A DNA stretch of 64,000 nucleotides from Trichomonas vaginalis G3 (lineage: Eukaryota; Parabasalia; Trichomonadida; Trichomonadidae), in NCBI RefSeq assembly GCF_026262505.1, contig NC_067203.1, positions 8,060,001-8,124,000 of the forward strand, read 5' to 3'. The notes under the pieces are model-generated. The model was given only the letters and a program-made list of their open reading frames with translations, was not told the origin of the DNA and made no database searches. The position numbers were made by a program, and so were the translations under genes. This document shows positions 8,050-16,185 of this stretch, in pieces; position 1 is the stretch's first letter, and every line of letters starts with the position of its first letter.

Positions 8050-10191
8050 ATGCCCCCATATAGAATGGATAGAAAATCTGCTAGAATAAAAGCAGAGTTA
8101 GAAAGATATGGTTGGAAAGTTTCGAAGAATTTTAAATATAGGAAGGGAAGACCCATAAAAGTCTATGACAAACTGGCTGGTCTTCGCTATGAAATGGACT
8201 TAGAAACAGCACGCGCAAACTATCCAAACAGATTAGAGAGGTTAGAAGAAGAACGTCTTATGGACATACCTTTCGATGTTACTGAGCCTCAAGTTGAAGG
8301 ACACGACGGCTTTGCCAGATTCTACTGGAAACATGACGAACAATTGCATCCTTTGAGAAGGAAAAAAGGAAAAGGTGCTCCCATGGAAAGAACAAGATAT
8401 GCATATGAAAAGTACCGTGAAGTTAGAAGTCAAATTACATCTGGTCGAACCTTTACAGTAAACTTTGACGAAGGAAAGAACAAAGAAGGCTTCATGGGAG
8501 TACTTGCTGCAATTCAAGATGGAAATAAGAAAGGATACAATCTCAGATTGACCATAACAGATTTGGACGGTCATATATACTATGCGCATGGCAATGTCAC
8601 AACAGCTGCAATGCTTCTTGACGCTTTCAAGACTACAAAGAGAGAACAAATGGTTGACTCCGACTCAGACATTTTGAATGCAATTGAAGGAATTGCAAGT
8701 GTCAAGTTCGAATGGTACCAACCTAACCCTCAAGCAGTCAGACAACATGCTGGATACTTCCCGTTCATAAATAAGTCTGACATTAACTTAACCAGGTATG
8801 GAATTTACAATTCAATTGAAACAATTGTCAATGAACCTTGTATTCTTACATGTCTCAGGAACTCTGGTCTTGTTTCAGAAGAGAAAATGAAGTATCTTGA
8901 GTCATGTGTGAAGACAAGGTACATGCTCAGAGGTCAATTGGCTAAAATTGCACCGTTGGCAAATGTGAATATCCGAGTCAACATTCCGACTGAGAAAGGT
9001 TCTTCACATGACGACTATGTTGTTGACAAAGACTTACCATGGTTGAAGATTGTAATTGTCCACAACCACTTCATGTTGAACGAAAGTCTTACAAACCCAT
9101 TGTTCGGAAAAGGCAAGTGCAACATTGTCAGAGCTGTAAACATTCTTTTCGAGAAAGGTTTGTTGGAACCAATTCCAGATGACAAGCTGACAGAAACTTT
9201 TGTACCAAAAGACGAAACAAACTTTTCATTGTTGGTAAGACCAAAAATTGTTCCAGACAAAGTTATAGCACAGAAGAAGTACACAGCTCCAAAAGGAGTT
9301 GGATTGTTCGGATACCAACCTGAACCAGAAGAACTTCCAATGAGGTTGCAAGAACTTCAAGATGCTATAAACAAACTTCCATTGAGGCATCCAATTGACG
9401 TCAAATTGTATTGGAGAGCATCTGAGTTAGGTCAGAAAATTTTATATGAAACAGGTTGCTTCGACGATGTTTATGAGATAACAGGAGAAGTTTCTCAGAA
9501 GATAAGAGACTCACTTGAATTTCCACGAACCGGACCCATTGGATGCGATAAGTTCGACTCATACGAAAAAATATACTATGTTGACCTTAACGCTGCATAC
9601 ATGAGGTTCGTCCAATATATTCCAACTGGAATTCCAAACGAAGATGGTGAGTTCCCGGGAAGGAACTATACAGTTGGAAAAGTCATACAACAACTCTATG
9701 ATATTAGGAAAGCTTCAAACCCCAAACTTGCAATGACATTAAAATTGCTTATGAATTCGACATGGGGGTATTCCATTAAAAAACCTCAAGAGATGAAGAG
9801 TAAACATTATGAGAAGGTCGACAACTTTGTTGAAAGGTTCTCTCCTTTTGTTTTGAAATACGAGTTCACCGAAGGTCAAGGTGGCTTAGTAACCACAGTA
9901 AAACCTATTGTCGAACATTGGTCTTATCCACAGTTCGCAAAGGCAGTCCTTGACAACTACAACAAATTTTTCTCCGAAGTCAAATCCAAAGTCAAGGTTT
10001 ACTATGAGAACATCGACGCACTCATGACGAACGAAGAAGGCTATAACAAACTCATTGAAATGGGAATGGTCGGTGAGAAGATGGGTCAATTCAAATTGGA
10101 CAAAATTTTCACCGAAGTTCATGTAATATCGAAAAGGAAATATTGGGGTGTTAAAGAAGACGGCACAGAAATAAAACATTGCATGAAATAA
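8050..10191 (+). CDS. DNA polymerase B-like protein, exonuclease-less, altered motif C
   Basis: 713 residues, intact frame, leader CATTTTTTATTTTTATAAAA. The N-terminal ~270 residues have no named domain but parallel the separate N-terminal frame of Maverick B (39657-40703). RYGIYNS...PCILTCLRNSG (about 255-280) matches RYQIFNE...NCFVYACIQAG of the B polymerase. Polymerase motif A is YVDLNAAYM (about residue 515), motif B KLLMNSTWGYS and motif C YYENIDALM. Motif C has Asn where the first metal-binding Asp of YxDTDS belongs. The 3'-5' exonuclease block of the B enzyme (ADFECST... FHNLSYD) is absent, and the A-to-B spacing is short. It is probably inactive or repurposed, yet it has no frameshift in a decayed element. 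Confidence 0.82.
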   Translation: MPPYRMDRKSARIKAELERYGWKVSKNFKYRKGRPIKVYDKLAGLRYEMDLETARANYPNRLERLEEERLMDIPFDVTEPQVEGHDGFARFYWKHDEQLHPLRRKKGKGAPMERTRYAYEKYREVRSQITSGRTFTVNFDEGKNKEGFMGVLAAIQDGNKKGYNLRLTITDLDGHIYYAHGNVTTAAMLLDAFKTTKREQMVDSDSDILNAIEGIASVKFEWYQPNPQAVRQHAGYFPFINKSDINLTRYGIYNSIETIVNEPCILTCLRNSGLVSEEKMKYLESCVKTRYMLRGQLAKIAPLANVNIRVNIPTEKGSSHDDYVVDKDLPWLKIVIVHNHFMLNESLTNPLFGKGKCNIVRAVNILFEKGLLEPIPDDKLTETFVPKDETNFSLLVRPKIVPDKVIAQKKYTAPKGVGLFGYQPEPEELPMRLQELQDAINKLPLRHPIDVKLYWRASELGQKILYETGCFDDVYEITGEVSQKIRDSLEFPRTGPIGCDKFDSYEKIYYVDLNAAYMRFVQYIPTGIPNEDGEFPGRNYTVGKVIQQLYDIRKASNPKLAMTLKLLMNSTWGYSIKKPQEMKSKHYEKVDNFVERFSPFVLKYEFTEGQGGLVTTVKPIVEHWSYPQFAKAVLDNYNKFFSEVKSKVKVYYENIDALMTNEEGYNKLIEMGMVGEKMGQFKLDKIFTEVHVISKRKYWGVKEDGTEIKHCMK

Positions 10192-10192
10192 A

Positions 10193-10365
10193 AAATTTTT
10201 ATATTCCTTCCTAGCTAATTTCCGTTTAATTTCATGGTCGCCCTCGGAGTCTTTGAATCGGACAGGTCGAGTTACACCATTCTTGGTCTCAAACTCATAT
10301 ATAACCTGTTTGTCTGTATTTTCGTCGACTATGGCACGAGACACGAACATTGACCAAACGGACAA
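10193..10365 (-). CDS. Possible short minus-strand gene or fragment
   Basis: From 10350 (ATG) the frame reads MFVSRAIVDENTDKQ... TRPVRFKDSEGDHEIKRKLARKEYKNF, a convincingly coding charged sequence, then runs into the antisense of the polymerase gene. It is probably the remnant of a gene cut at its 3' end by the junction with the polymerase gene at about 10192. No family recognised. Confidence 0.35.
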
Positions 10366-10380
10366 AAAGTGTCATTTCAG

Positions 10381-10644
10381 ATGGTCACGCAGCCAATCGC
10401 ATTCGAGCACTTCGAAGAAGCCTTACGTTCCAAGGGAGAGGGTGTCTGGTGCAAGGCAGAGGTCATGAGACTCTACGAGCAGTACATCCTCAATGCCTGG
10501 GAGGACAAATCGTCCTTGGATTGGCAATTCTACCAACTCCTCTGGGACGACCTCCTACGCAACTGGGATGACGAAAGAGTCCAATTCAGGGGTCAGGAAC
10601 TACTTGTCCAAATTCTCATTAATTTAAGCTACTTAACTAAATAA
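10381..10644 (+). CDS. Hypothetical protein of 87 residues
   Basis: Starts MVTQPIAFEHFEEALRSKGEG and is rich in Trp and acidic residues (NAWEDKSSLDW, WDDLLRNWDDERVQF). The start is set by AAAAAGTGTCATTTCAG directly before ATG, containing the trichomonad-type initiator TCATTT. The base composition is more GC-rich than in the flanking Maverick genes. No family recognised. Confidence 0.55.
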   Translation: MVTQPIAFEHFEEALRSKGEGVWCKAEVMRLYEQYILNAWEDKSSLDWQFYQLLWDDLLRNWDDERVQFRGQELLVQILINLSYLTK

Positions 10645-10693
10645 ACACCTAAATTTACTCGGGGTTTCCCCCTAAAATAAAATTTTTTTACTC

Positions 10694-11397
10694 TTAGAAC
10701 CACTCGAGGTTCTCCTTACGGTTGTTGAGCTTGTCACCGTCAATGTGTCTGACCTTCGTCTTCTTGTTTGGATTTGGAACCCATTGCATACCGACAAGCC
10801 TTCCCATGGAAATTGTACCGTAATTTCGAAGGGTAAGGGTCAAGTGTCCCAAGTTGTTGAGGACTGGGGTAAGAACCTTGCCTGTCTCCTTGTTGCGGAT
10901 TTGGTATGGGTAGGGTTGGGAAATTTCGTAAGCGTCATCGGCAACAAGGGTTGCCCAAACTTCCTCTTCTTCGTGTTTCTCTTCTTCCTCTTCTTCCTCT
11001 TCCTCTTCTTCGTGTTTCTCTTCTTCCTCGACAATTCCTTCTTCAATTCTGTGTTCACGAATTACGGTGTTGGAGGTTCTGTCCTTTCCGAGTACCTTCC
11101 AGATGGCGTCTATCTCTTCGAAGAAACGGTAGATGAGTCTGGCAAGGTCTCGGTTCTCTCTCGCGTAAATGCGCAAGGTTTCCGTCAAATCATTCAGGCA
11201 TTTCTCATTGGAAGCTTGGTTCATGAGGACATCGGCTTTGAGCTTGGTCATCTCTTCCATAAGACTACTTTGGAGAGTCTTAACGGTGTTTGTCAGATGA
11301 GCTTTCAAATTCAAAATTTGAATTTGAACTGGGCGCTTGTCTGCAACATTGAAAGGACATCTGCCATTGTGTTCGGCTTCGGTGCTTGTTCGGACAT
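10694..11397 (-). pseudogene. HNH (NUMOD4-like) protein with coiled coil and Glu-rich linker (one frameshift)
   Basis: The likely start is ATG at 11397 (MSEQAPKPNTMADVL), preceded by the initiator-like TTCATTTTTTCG. The frame shifts near 11320 into a coiled-coil region (KAHLTNTVKTLQSS... LIYRFFEEIDAIWK). A long run of Glu follows, then EVWATLVADDAYEISQPYPY and RHIDGDKLNNRKENLEWF, the NUMOD4 entry motif and HNH core typical of homing-type endonucleases. Maverick B's 36181-36747 shares the motif (WETLVADEDYEIN.KYPYQIR). It would nick or cut DNA. The Glu run is coded by GAA/GAG repeats (10965-11030). If the start is the internal 11314 position, the gene is intact but lacks its N-terminus. Confidence 0.7.
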
Positions 11398-11455
11398 CGA
11401 AAAAATGAAGTGGTTTGAGAATGACGGTTTTACTTCAAAAAGCTTGTTATGACGG

Positions 11456-12009
11456 TTAAGTCATACAACAAGTTAAAATAATATCTTGTTCTTCTTCTGA
11501 ACGTTTGTTGTCTCTTCCGATAAAAGTTTCGAACATGAGAACCAAAAAACGTTTTTTGAGATTGCGGAAGAGTTCAGGCAAACGTTCATATTCTGGATAT
11601 GTTGGGAGCAGTTCGAAACATCTGAGCTGACTTTCGGACAAAATTGGGACAATGTCAGAAAATTCATCTTTGGTCGGACTGCTTGAAGGTAAGTCCCTTA
11701 CATGTAAGTAGCTCTGTAAAGTCTTCTCATTTCTGCTAACTTTTGGAGTATAGCTTCGTAGTTTAGAAGTTTTAATTTTAATTGTCTTATTCCACTCTTT
11801 ACTTCTAAACGGTAACTATCCATGAGGTCAAGAGTAGCTTTGGTAGCTTTAAGTGGAGCTATCTCTTCTTGACTTGTGCAATTTTGGTTGCAATTGTGTT
11901 TGAGCTCCTTCAAGTTCGCCGTCTATGTCGTTCTCAACGCCTTCAACCATGGCTTGAAACTCTTCATCGGTCCATTGAGATTGGTGTGGACGAATTTAAC
12001 TTGCTTCAT
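11456..12009 (-). pseudogene. Coiled-coil hypothetical protein (several frameshifts)
   Basis: Four coding stretches in changing frames form one gene: MKQVKF (start 12009), QWTDEEFQAMVEGVENDIDG, then SQEEIAPLKATKATLDLMDSY to KLAEMRRLYR, then KDEFSDIVPILSESQLRCFE to LTCCMT. The start follows TTTTTTCATTTTTTGA, an initiator-like motif like those of neighbouring genes in this GC-richer block. Helical and charged; no family recognised. Confidence 0.55.
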
Positions 12010-12035
12010 TCAAAAAATGAAAAAAATGTTTTTAC

Positions 12036-12424
12036 TCAAAACGTTAAGGTTGACTGAACTGGTTGGATGTCGCCTTCACAGGTTATGTAGAACGGCTGAC
12101 CCGAGAAGTGAAGGAGAGACTGAATTGCCAATTTCATATGGGGTAGGGGGTTCTCCTTGTTTGGTATTTTTATCCAAGGACGTTTGTTTAGGAACTTAAC
12201 AAGAGCTTCTCTTTTGGCGTCCTTTATGTCGTCGTAGGCTGTCCCGTCTGGTATTTGAATTGGAATTCCAGTCGAAGTCTCGAGCTGAAGTGTAGACCTT
12301 CCAGAAATACTGGTGAACTTGACCTTGGGCTTCATTACCCTGCGCAAGTACTGCTTAACAACTTCATTTATCTCTATAAGGTAAATTGCCTCGTCAAATC
12401 CTTCTGGCATTCCGAGTCCTTCCA
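12036..12424 (-). CDS. Hypothetical protein next to iteron-like repeats
   Basis: 128 residues from MEGLGMPEGFDEAIYLIE to QSTLTF. It contains VVKQYLRRVMKPKVKFTSIS and a basic IKIPNKENPLPHMKL segment. It starts directly at the edge of the tandem palindromes 12428-12690, which separate it from the divergent gene at 12698. An autoregulated or repeat-binding protein is conceivable but unproven. Confidence 0.5.
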
Positions 12425-12427
12425 TCC

Positions 12428-12690
12428 GACAGGAAAATATTTTCCCGACAACTGGAAAATATTTTCCCGACAACTGGAAAAAATTTTCCCGACGACAGGA
12501 AGGACTCTTCCAGTTGTCCGTCCGTAAACCATTCAAATTTTCGAAAATTGAGAACTTTTGGTCGAACTTCAGAAAAAGTTTTTCCTTCCGACAGGAAAGG
12601 TTTTTCCTTCCGACAGGAAAGGTTTTTCCTTCCGACAGGAAAGGTTTTTCCTTCCGACAGGAAAGGTTTTTCCTTCCGACGGTTAAGCCA
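12428..12690. repeat. Iteron-like tandem palindromic repeats
   Basis: Two groups. At 12428-12510: four units of about 26 bp with the core TTTTCCCGACAACTGGAAAA. At 12585-12690: five units of exactly 22 bp, TTTTTCCTTCCGACAGGAAAGG, the last degenerate. Each unit carries an inverted TTCC...GGAA pair around GACA. The block fills the spacer between the divergent genes at 12424 (-) and 12698 (+). Such arrays commonly bind a replication initiator or regulator; that role is inferred. Confidence 0.8.
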
Positions 12691-12697
12691 CAAACAG

Positions 12698-13270
12698 ATG
12701 TCCGACGTACCACCAACCGAGCCCATTCCCAAACCAGAGGAACCTAAAGCACCAGCCCCTGCACCTCAGCAACCTCAGTTCCAGCAAGTACCTCCGTATT
12801 ACTACCAATTTCCACCTCAAGGTTACTACCCACCACAAGGCTTCCCGAACTACCCTCCTCAGCCTATGCCTTACTTCCCCAACCCTTGGATGTTTATGCA
12901 AAACCCTGCCCCACAATTCCAATCTCAATCCAAGAGAGACCAAGACTTCGAAGAAGGTCTGAACCGCTTACGCAAAGAGTATGCTACAGCTCCAATGGAA
13001 GACGACAGGCTTTCAGTCTCTTCCCTCAAATCGACCGATTCGACTCGTACCACAGATTCGGTCAAAGACAGAGACGACTACCTCAAGCAGTCTGAGAGAC
13101 TCTTCATCTTACAGCCATTTACAGTTGGAGCTCTCAAGAACATGCGCAATTACGAAGGTCAGACACCAGCTGGAGACCGCAAAACAGACGTACTCGCAAG
13201 AGCAGTCCAACTGGTCAAGACAAAGACTGAGATAGTCGACTTCATTCTTGCAGCTTGCCCATACAAGTAA
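12698..13270 (+). CDS. Proline/tyrosine-rich hypothetical protein
   Basis: 190 residues. The N-terminal half is Pro/Gln/Tyr-rich and disordered in appearance (PPYYYQFPPQGYYPPQGFP, PYFPNPWMFMQNP). The C-terminal half is charged and helical (DFEEGLNRLRKEYATAP, DVLARAVQLVKTKTEIVDFI). Intact. The start is the first ATG after the palindromic array. Codon use is GC-richer than the Maverick core. No family recognised. Confidence 0.6.
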   Translation: MSDVPPTEPIPKPEEPKAPAPAPQQPQFQQVPPYYYQFPPQGYYPPQGFPNYPPQPMPYFPNPWMFMQNPAPQFQSQSKRDQDFEEGLNRLRKEYATAPMEDDRLSVSSLKSTDSTRTTDSVKDRDDYLKQSERLFILQPFTVGALKNMRNYEGQTPAGDRKTDVLARAVQLVKTKTEIVDFILAACPYK

Positions 13271-13298
13271 AAAAATAAACAATTACGAGTTAAACTTT

Positions 13299-13499
13299 TT
13301 ACTCTTTCTTTTCTGAGTTGTTTAGAGCTGGTTTCTCTTGTAGGAACCTTTCGTACTCTTCCATGGTCATGTAATTGCGAATTTGGTACGCAATTCCAGG
13401 TTCGTTGTTTTTGAACCTTACGTATGTAACGCTTCCATCCTCCTCAGGGAAGTAAGCTGCTAACATCTGACCAAGTTTTCTCGGTGACTCGGAGCTCAT
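13299..13499 (-). CDS. Small hypothetical protein, 66 residues
   Basis: Starts MSSESPRKLGQMLAAYFPEE and ends PALNNSEKKE. The leader AAAAAGTGACATTTTT directly before ATG is nearly identical to those of 13745 and 10381. The segment YQIRNYMTMEEYERFLQ recalls the YPYQIR of NUMOD4 motifs, but there is no HNH core. Intact. Confidence 0.55.
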   Translation of the reverse strand: MSSESPRKLGQMLAAYFPEEDGSVTYVRFKNNEPGIAYQIRNYMTMEEYERFLQEKPALNNSEKKE

Positions 13500-13550
13500 A
13501 AAAATGTCACTTTTTAAACGTTAAGTTTTTAGTCTTATTTTACCCTTTGT

Positions 13551-13745
13551 TTACCCTTTGTTTACCCTTTGTTTGTCAAGGTAGTATTGGAGCGCAATTT
13601 CTCCAAATTCTCTGTGTCGGAGTTCTTCAGCATTTTCCAAGGTGTACCTGGAGAACTCATAGAAGTTGTCAAGAACATACTGCCATGCTGCTCTTCTGAG
13701 TTCGTCGGTATTTTGGAAGTGTTGCACCTTCGAGTCTTCTGACAT
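13551..13745 (-). CDS. Small hypothetical protein, 64 residues
   Basis: Starts MSEDSKVQHFQNTDELRRAAW and is helical and charged throughout (YTLENAEELRHREFGEIALQ). The start is fixed by AAAAAGTGTCATTTTTTTC just before ATG. The stop falls in a perfect triple repeat of TTTACCCTTTG (13540-13572). No family recognised. Confidence 0.55.
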   Translation of the reverse strand: MSEDSKVQHFQNTDELRRAAWQYVLDNFYEFSRYTLENAEELRHREFGEIALQYYLDKQRVNKG

Positions 13746-13764
13746 GAAAAAAATGACACTTTTT

Positions 13765-13925
13765 CAGCAAAAATATATTTTAGGGTAGAAGGGTATATCT
13801 AACCTCTTTTCTAACCTCTTTTCTACCCTCTTGAATTTTCATGAAATTTACACCAAAAATATATTTTAGGGTAGAAGGGTATATCTAACCTCTTTTCTAA
13901 CCTCTTTTCTAACCTCATGAATTTG
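13765..13925 (+). repeat. Cassette-flank repeats, two copies (forward)
   Basis: Two consecutive copies of a ~85-bp unit: AAAATATATTTTAGGGTAGA, then GGGTATATCTAACCTC with repeated CTAACCTCTTTT, then TTGAATTTTCATGAAATTTA. The same unit in opposite orientation follows the gene at 14914 and recurs at 25076-25800. Related units flank cassette genes in Maverick B. Confidence 0.85.
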
Positions 13926-13999
13926 TCATGAGTTTTCCCGAAATAAAAAATAAAGTTGGTTTTTTTAAAAAAATATTTTTTTATTTTTATTGTAAGAAC

Positions 14000-14914
14000 A
14001 TGTTAGCAACAACAGCACCAAACTCTTTAGTCATGAACCCAACTTCAATGTTAGTAGAGATGAAAAGCTTCATTCCTTCTTCATATACTTTCGAAAAAGA
14101 AATCCAGAAGATAAAGCAGGAACTTTTAACAAGTACTTTGGACTGTTGTGCGAAAGATGAACAAAATGAACAGTATCTTTACGACATGCAGGATATTATT
14201 GACCATTTACCCAAATTGCCTGAAATCCAACAACAAAAGCTTACTATTCCAGAATTCGATGAAATAGAAGTCAAAGCAACTGACTCAGTAGAAATAAAGA
14301 AGTTCATACGAAAGGTTAACTATGAGTTTCTTGGATTTCATTGCAACCACAAAGTCATGGACAAAGATTGCGATATGGTATATAAGAACATCTCTGACAT
14401 ATACAAATCTGGGGAGTTTAAGACCTACGACAACTTTGTTTCGTTAGTTGCAAAATGTGTATGGCAGATAAGAGATAAAGATAGAAGAGGTAAGATATGG
14501 AATGAACAGATAAAACCCGCAACTTTTGAGTTAAAGAGAGCAATTGACGCCTTAGTCATACTAGCAGGTAAGGTTTCAGAATATAACGCAAAAATGAACC
14601 CACAATGTTCTAAATGTAAAGCAGCAATGAGGAAATATAACTACTCCGTCAAAGAGATAGAACGTATGCGAAACGACTATGCTGACTTAAAGAGGGAGGC
14701 AGAGAAACCAGCAGAAGATAAAATGGACATGTTGACATTTCTAAACAAAAACTATCCAACAGCTGACGATTTCCTTCTTTCAGATGTCAAGAAGAAATAT
14801 AAAGAAACCTTCGGCATTGTGAAAACATTCGATATCCTTCGTGAAGAAATAGAAGCTACAAAACTGTTTAGAATTTCACGAATTCACAATGTTTACCATG
14901 TAAAACGCTTATAA
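14000..14914 (+). CDS. Repeat-flanked cassette protein (homologue of 42149-43090)
   Basis: 304 residues from MLATTAPNSLVMNP to HNVYHVKRL. It is roughly 85% identical by eye to the Maverick B protein at 42149-43090, far closer than any other gene pair in the two elements. It has possible metal-binding positions (FHCNHKVMDKDCD and CSKCK) and helical charged segments (EIERMRNDYADLKREAEK). No known domain recognised. The upstream leader (TTTTCCCGAAATAAAAAATA, 13933-13952) is shared with 42149-43090 and with the KilA-N gene; an in-frame upstream ATG at 13928 would add residues MSFPEIKNKV. Flanked by inverted copies of the ~85-bp repeat. Confidence 0.75.
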   Translation: MLATTAPNSLVMNPTSMLVEMKSFIPSSYTFEKEIQKIKQELLTSTLDCCAKDEQNEQYLYDMQDIIDHLPKLPEIQQQKLTIPEFDEIEVKATDSVEIKKFIRKVNYEFLGFHCNHKVMDKDCDMVYKNISDIYKSGEFKTYDNFVSLVAKCVWQIRDKDRRGKIWNEQIKPATFELKRAIDALVILAGKVSEYNAKMNPQCSKCKAAMRKYNYSVKEIERMRNDYADLKREAEKPAEDKMDMLTFLNKNYPTADDFLLSDVKKKYKETFGIVKTFDILREEIEATKLFRISRIHNVYHVKRL

Positions 14915-14917
14915 AAT

Positions 14918-15180
14918 AACTGGGGTAGAAATGAGGGTAGAAAACGGGGTAGATATACCCTTCTACCCTAAAATATATTTTTATTGAATTCTGAGTAAAA
15001 TTCTGAGTAAAATAATTTTTAGGGCATGTGTCAAACCGTTGAGTTTTCACAAAATTTTAAAAATAACGTTTACCATGTAAAACGCTTATAAAATAACTGG
15101 GGTAGAAAAGAGGTTAGAAAAGAGGTTAGATATACCCATCTACCCTAAACATTATTTTTATTGAATTCAGCAACAAAATT
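14918..15180 (-). repeat. Cassette-flank repeats (reverse) with a duplicated gene end
   Basis: Two reverse-orientation copies of the flank unit (14921-15000 and 15098-15170). Between them, 15067-15105 repeats the last codons and trailer of the cassette gene (GTTTACCATGTAAAACGCTT and on). This is the footprint of a second, deleted cassette copy. Confidence 0.85.
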
Positions 15181-15205
15181 CTGAGTAAAATGACATATGG
15201 TTGCT

Positions 15206-15224
15206 TCCCTCGGAAAACCGAGAG
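15206..15224. repeat. Small hairpin
   Basis: CTCGG-AAAA-CCGAG lies in the trailer beyond the ATPase gene. It could help end transcription; nothing else supports that. Confidence 0.35.
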
Positions 15225-15273
15225 AAGAACAGCGAGTAGTGAAAAAACCCTGGTCGCCAAAACTCTTTATTTT

Positions 15274-16149
15274 TCAAGCTTGACTTTTTACAATTTGAAC
15301 TTTGTTTGCGTAGATGTGAATTCTGAAAGAAGTATGAGGGTCTTGTATGACTTTGTACTTCTCCCATAGTTCATGTCTGTCAAACTTACCTGCCATGGAC
15401 TCTTTCATAAGTTCCATGAAATCGTCTTCGGACAATCCAGGGAAAAGTATAATGTCAGTAAGTATTCTTTTAACATCCTTACTTAAACTCTTGGCTGTCT
15501 GTACACAAATGACAACTGAGATGTTAAAGTGTCTGAGCTTCTTAAGAATTCGACACATGTCTTGTTCTCTATTCTTTAACAAAGGATGAGAAGCAAAGTC
15601 ATCTAAGATAAGAAGACATCTATGAGGGTAAGTCTTCCAATCGTAAGATTGCAATTTCTTCGAAATGTATTCTATCTCTTTCTGTTTGTTTCTGAAGTGT
15701 TTCTTCTCTAATATTCTCTGCATTTCCTCATTTGGGTCTTTAAACTTAGAATTTATATACTCATTTATAGCATTGTACTTCAAAACTCTTCTTTGGTACT
15801 TCTTTATCCAATCTAACAACTCAGAGTCTTTTATACATACTAACTTAGACTTCTTTATAATATCTTTGAACGAATTGACGGTTTGGTCAAATTGACCAGA
15901 AGTACTACAAATGACAACTAACTCATAGAATGGGTTCTTCTCATCTAGTTCTTGTTGTTGTGCAGCCATTTTAAGATAAGTGAAAGTCTTACCCGACCCA
16001 GGTGGTGCAATTAGACCTGTTATACCATTCTGAGCAAATAAGAACTTGTCATGTATAGGCTTTATCTGAGCATTTTCTAACTTCCTCTTGTTCTTGTTTA
16101 AAACATTCTCAAATTTCTTGTCAATGTCAGCAAACTTTTTTTCTAACAT
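15274..16149 (-). CDS. Maverick DNA-packaging ATPase (FtsK/A32-like)
   Basis: 291 residues. Walker A is LIAPPGSGKT and Walker B LLILDDF, followed by a sensor-like SVVICVQTAKSL, the layout of the A32/FtsK-HerA packaging ATPases of Polintons and nucleocytoplasmic viruses. It would pump element DNA into capsids using ATP. The start chosen is ATG at 16149 (MLEKKFADID) because it follows the shared AT leader; a longer frame goes back to 16251 across the divergent gene. Intact here, whereas the Maverick B copy (50506-51390) is frameshifted. Confidence 0.85.
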   Translation of the reverse strand: MLEKKFADIDKKFENVLNKNKRKLENAQIKPIHDKFLFAQNGITGLIAPPGSGKTFTYLKMAAQQQELDEKNPFYELVVICSTSGQFDQTVNSFKDIIKKSKLVCIKDSELLDWIKKYQRRVLKYNAINEYINSKFKDPNEEMQRILEKKHFRNKQKEIEYISKKLQSYDWKTYPHRCLLILDDFASHPLLKNREQDMCRILKKLRHFNISVVICVQTAKSLSKDVKRILTDIILFPGLSEDDFMELMKESMAGKFDRHELWEKYKVIQDPHTSFRIHIYANKVQIVKSQA

Positions 16150-16185
16150 ATTTTTAGAAAAATTAAAATTTTTATCTTTTTGAAA
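16150..16185. promoter_or_regulatory. 36-bp two-way promoter region
   Basis: It lies between the divergent starts of the ATPase (-) and the charged protein at 16186 (+) and carries ATTTTTCTAAAAAT-type leaders in both directions. Confidence 0.55.

Noticed and set aside
10745-11452. 235-residue plus-strand frame opposite the HNH gene
   Set aside because: It is the antisense of the Glu-rich HNH gene, giving an artificial Phe/Leu run; no domain and no leader motif.
12386-12700. Long reading frame through the palindromic repeats with repeated FPSDRKGFSFRQ peptides
   Set aside because: The repeat unit is open in several frames on both strands and the peptide simply mirrors the 22-bp DNA repeat; the gene proper starts at 12698.
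13765-13925. Telomere-like repeats (TTTTAGGGTAGA, CTAACC)
   Set aside because: The units form a fixed ~85-bp sequence rather than short uniform tandem copies, and they lie inside an element.
13540-15180. CRISPR-like array
   Set aside because: The repeats are longer than CRISPR repeats, occur in both orientations, have no unique spacers, and the genome is eukaryotic.
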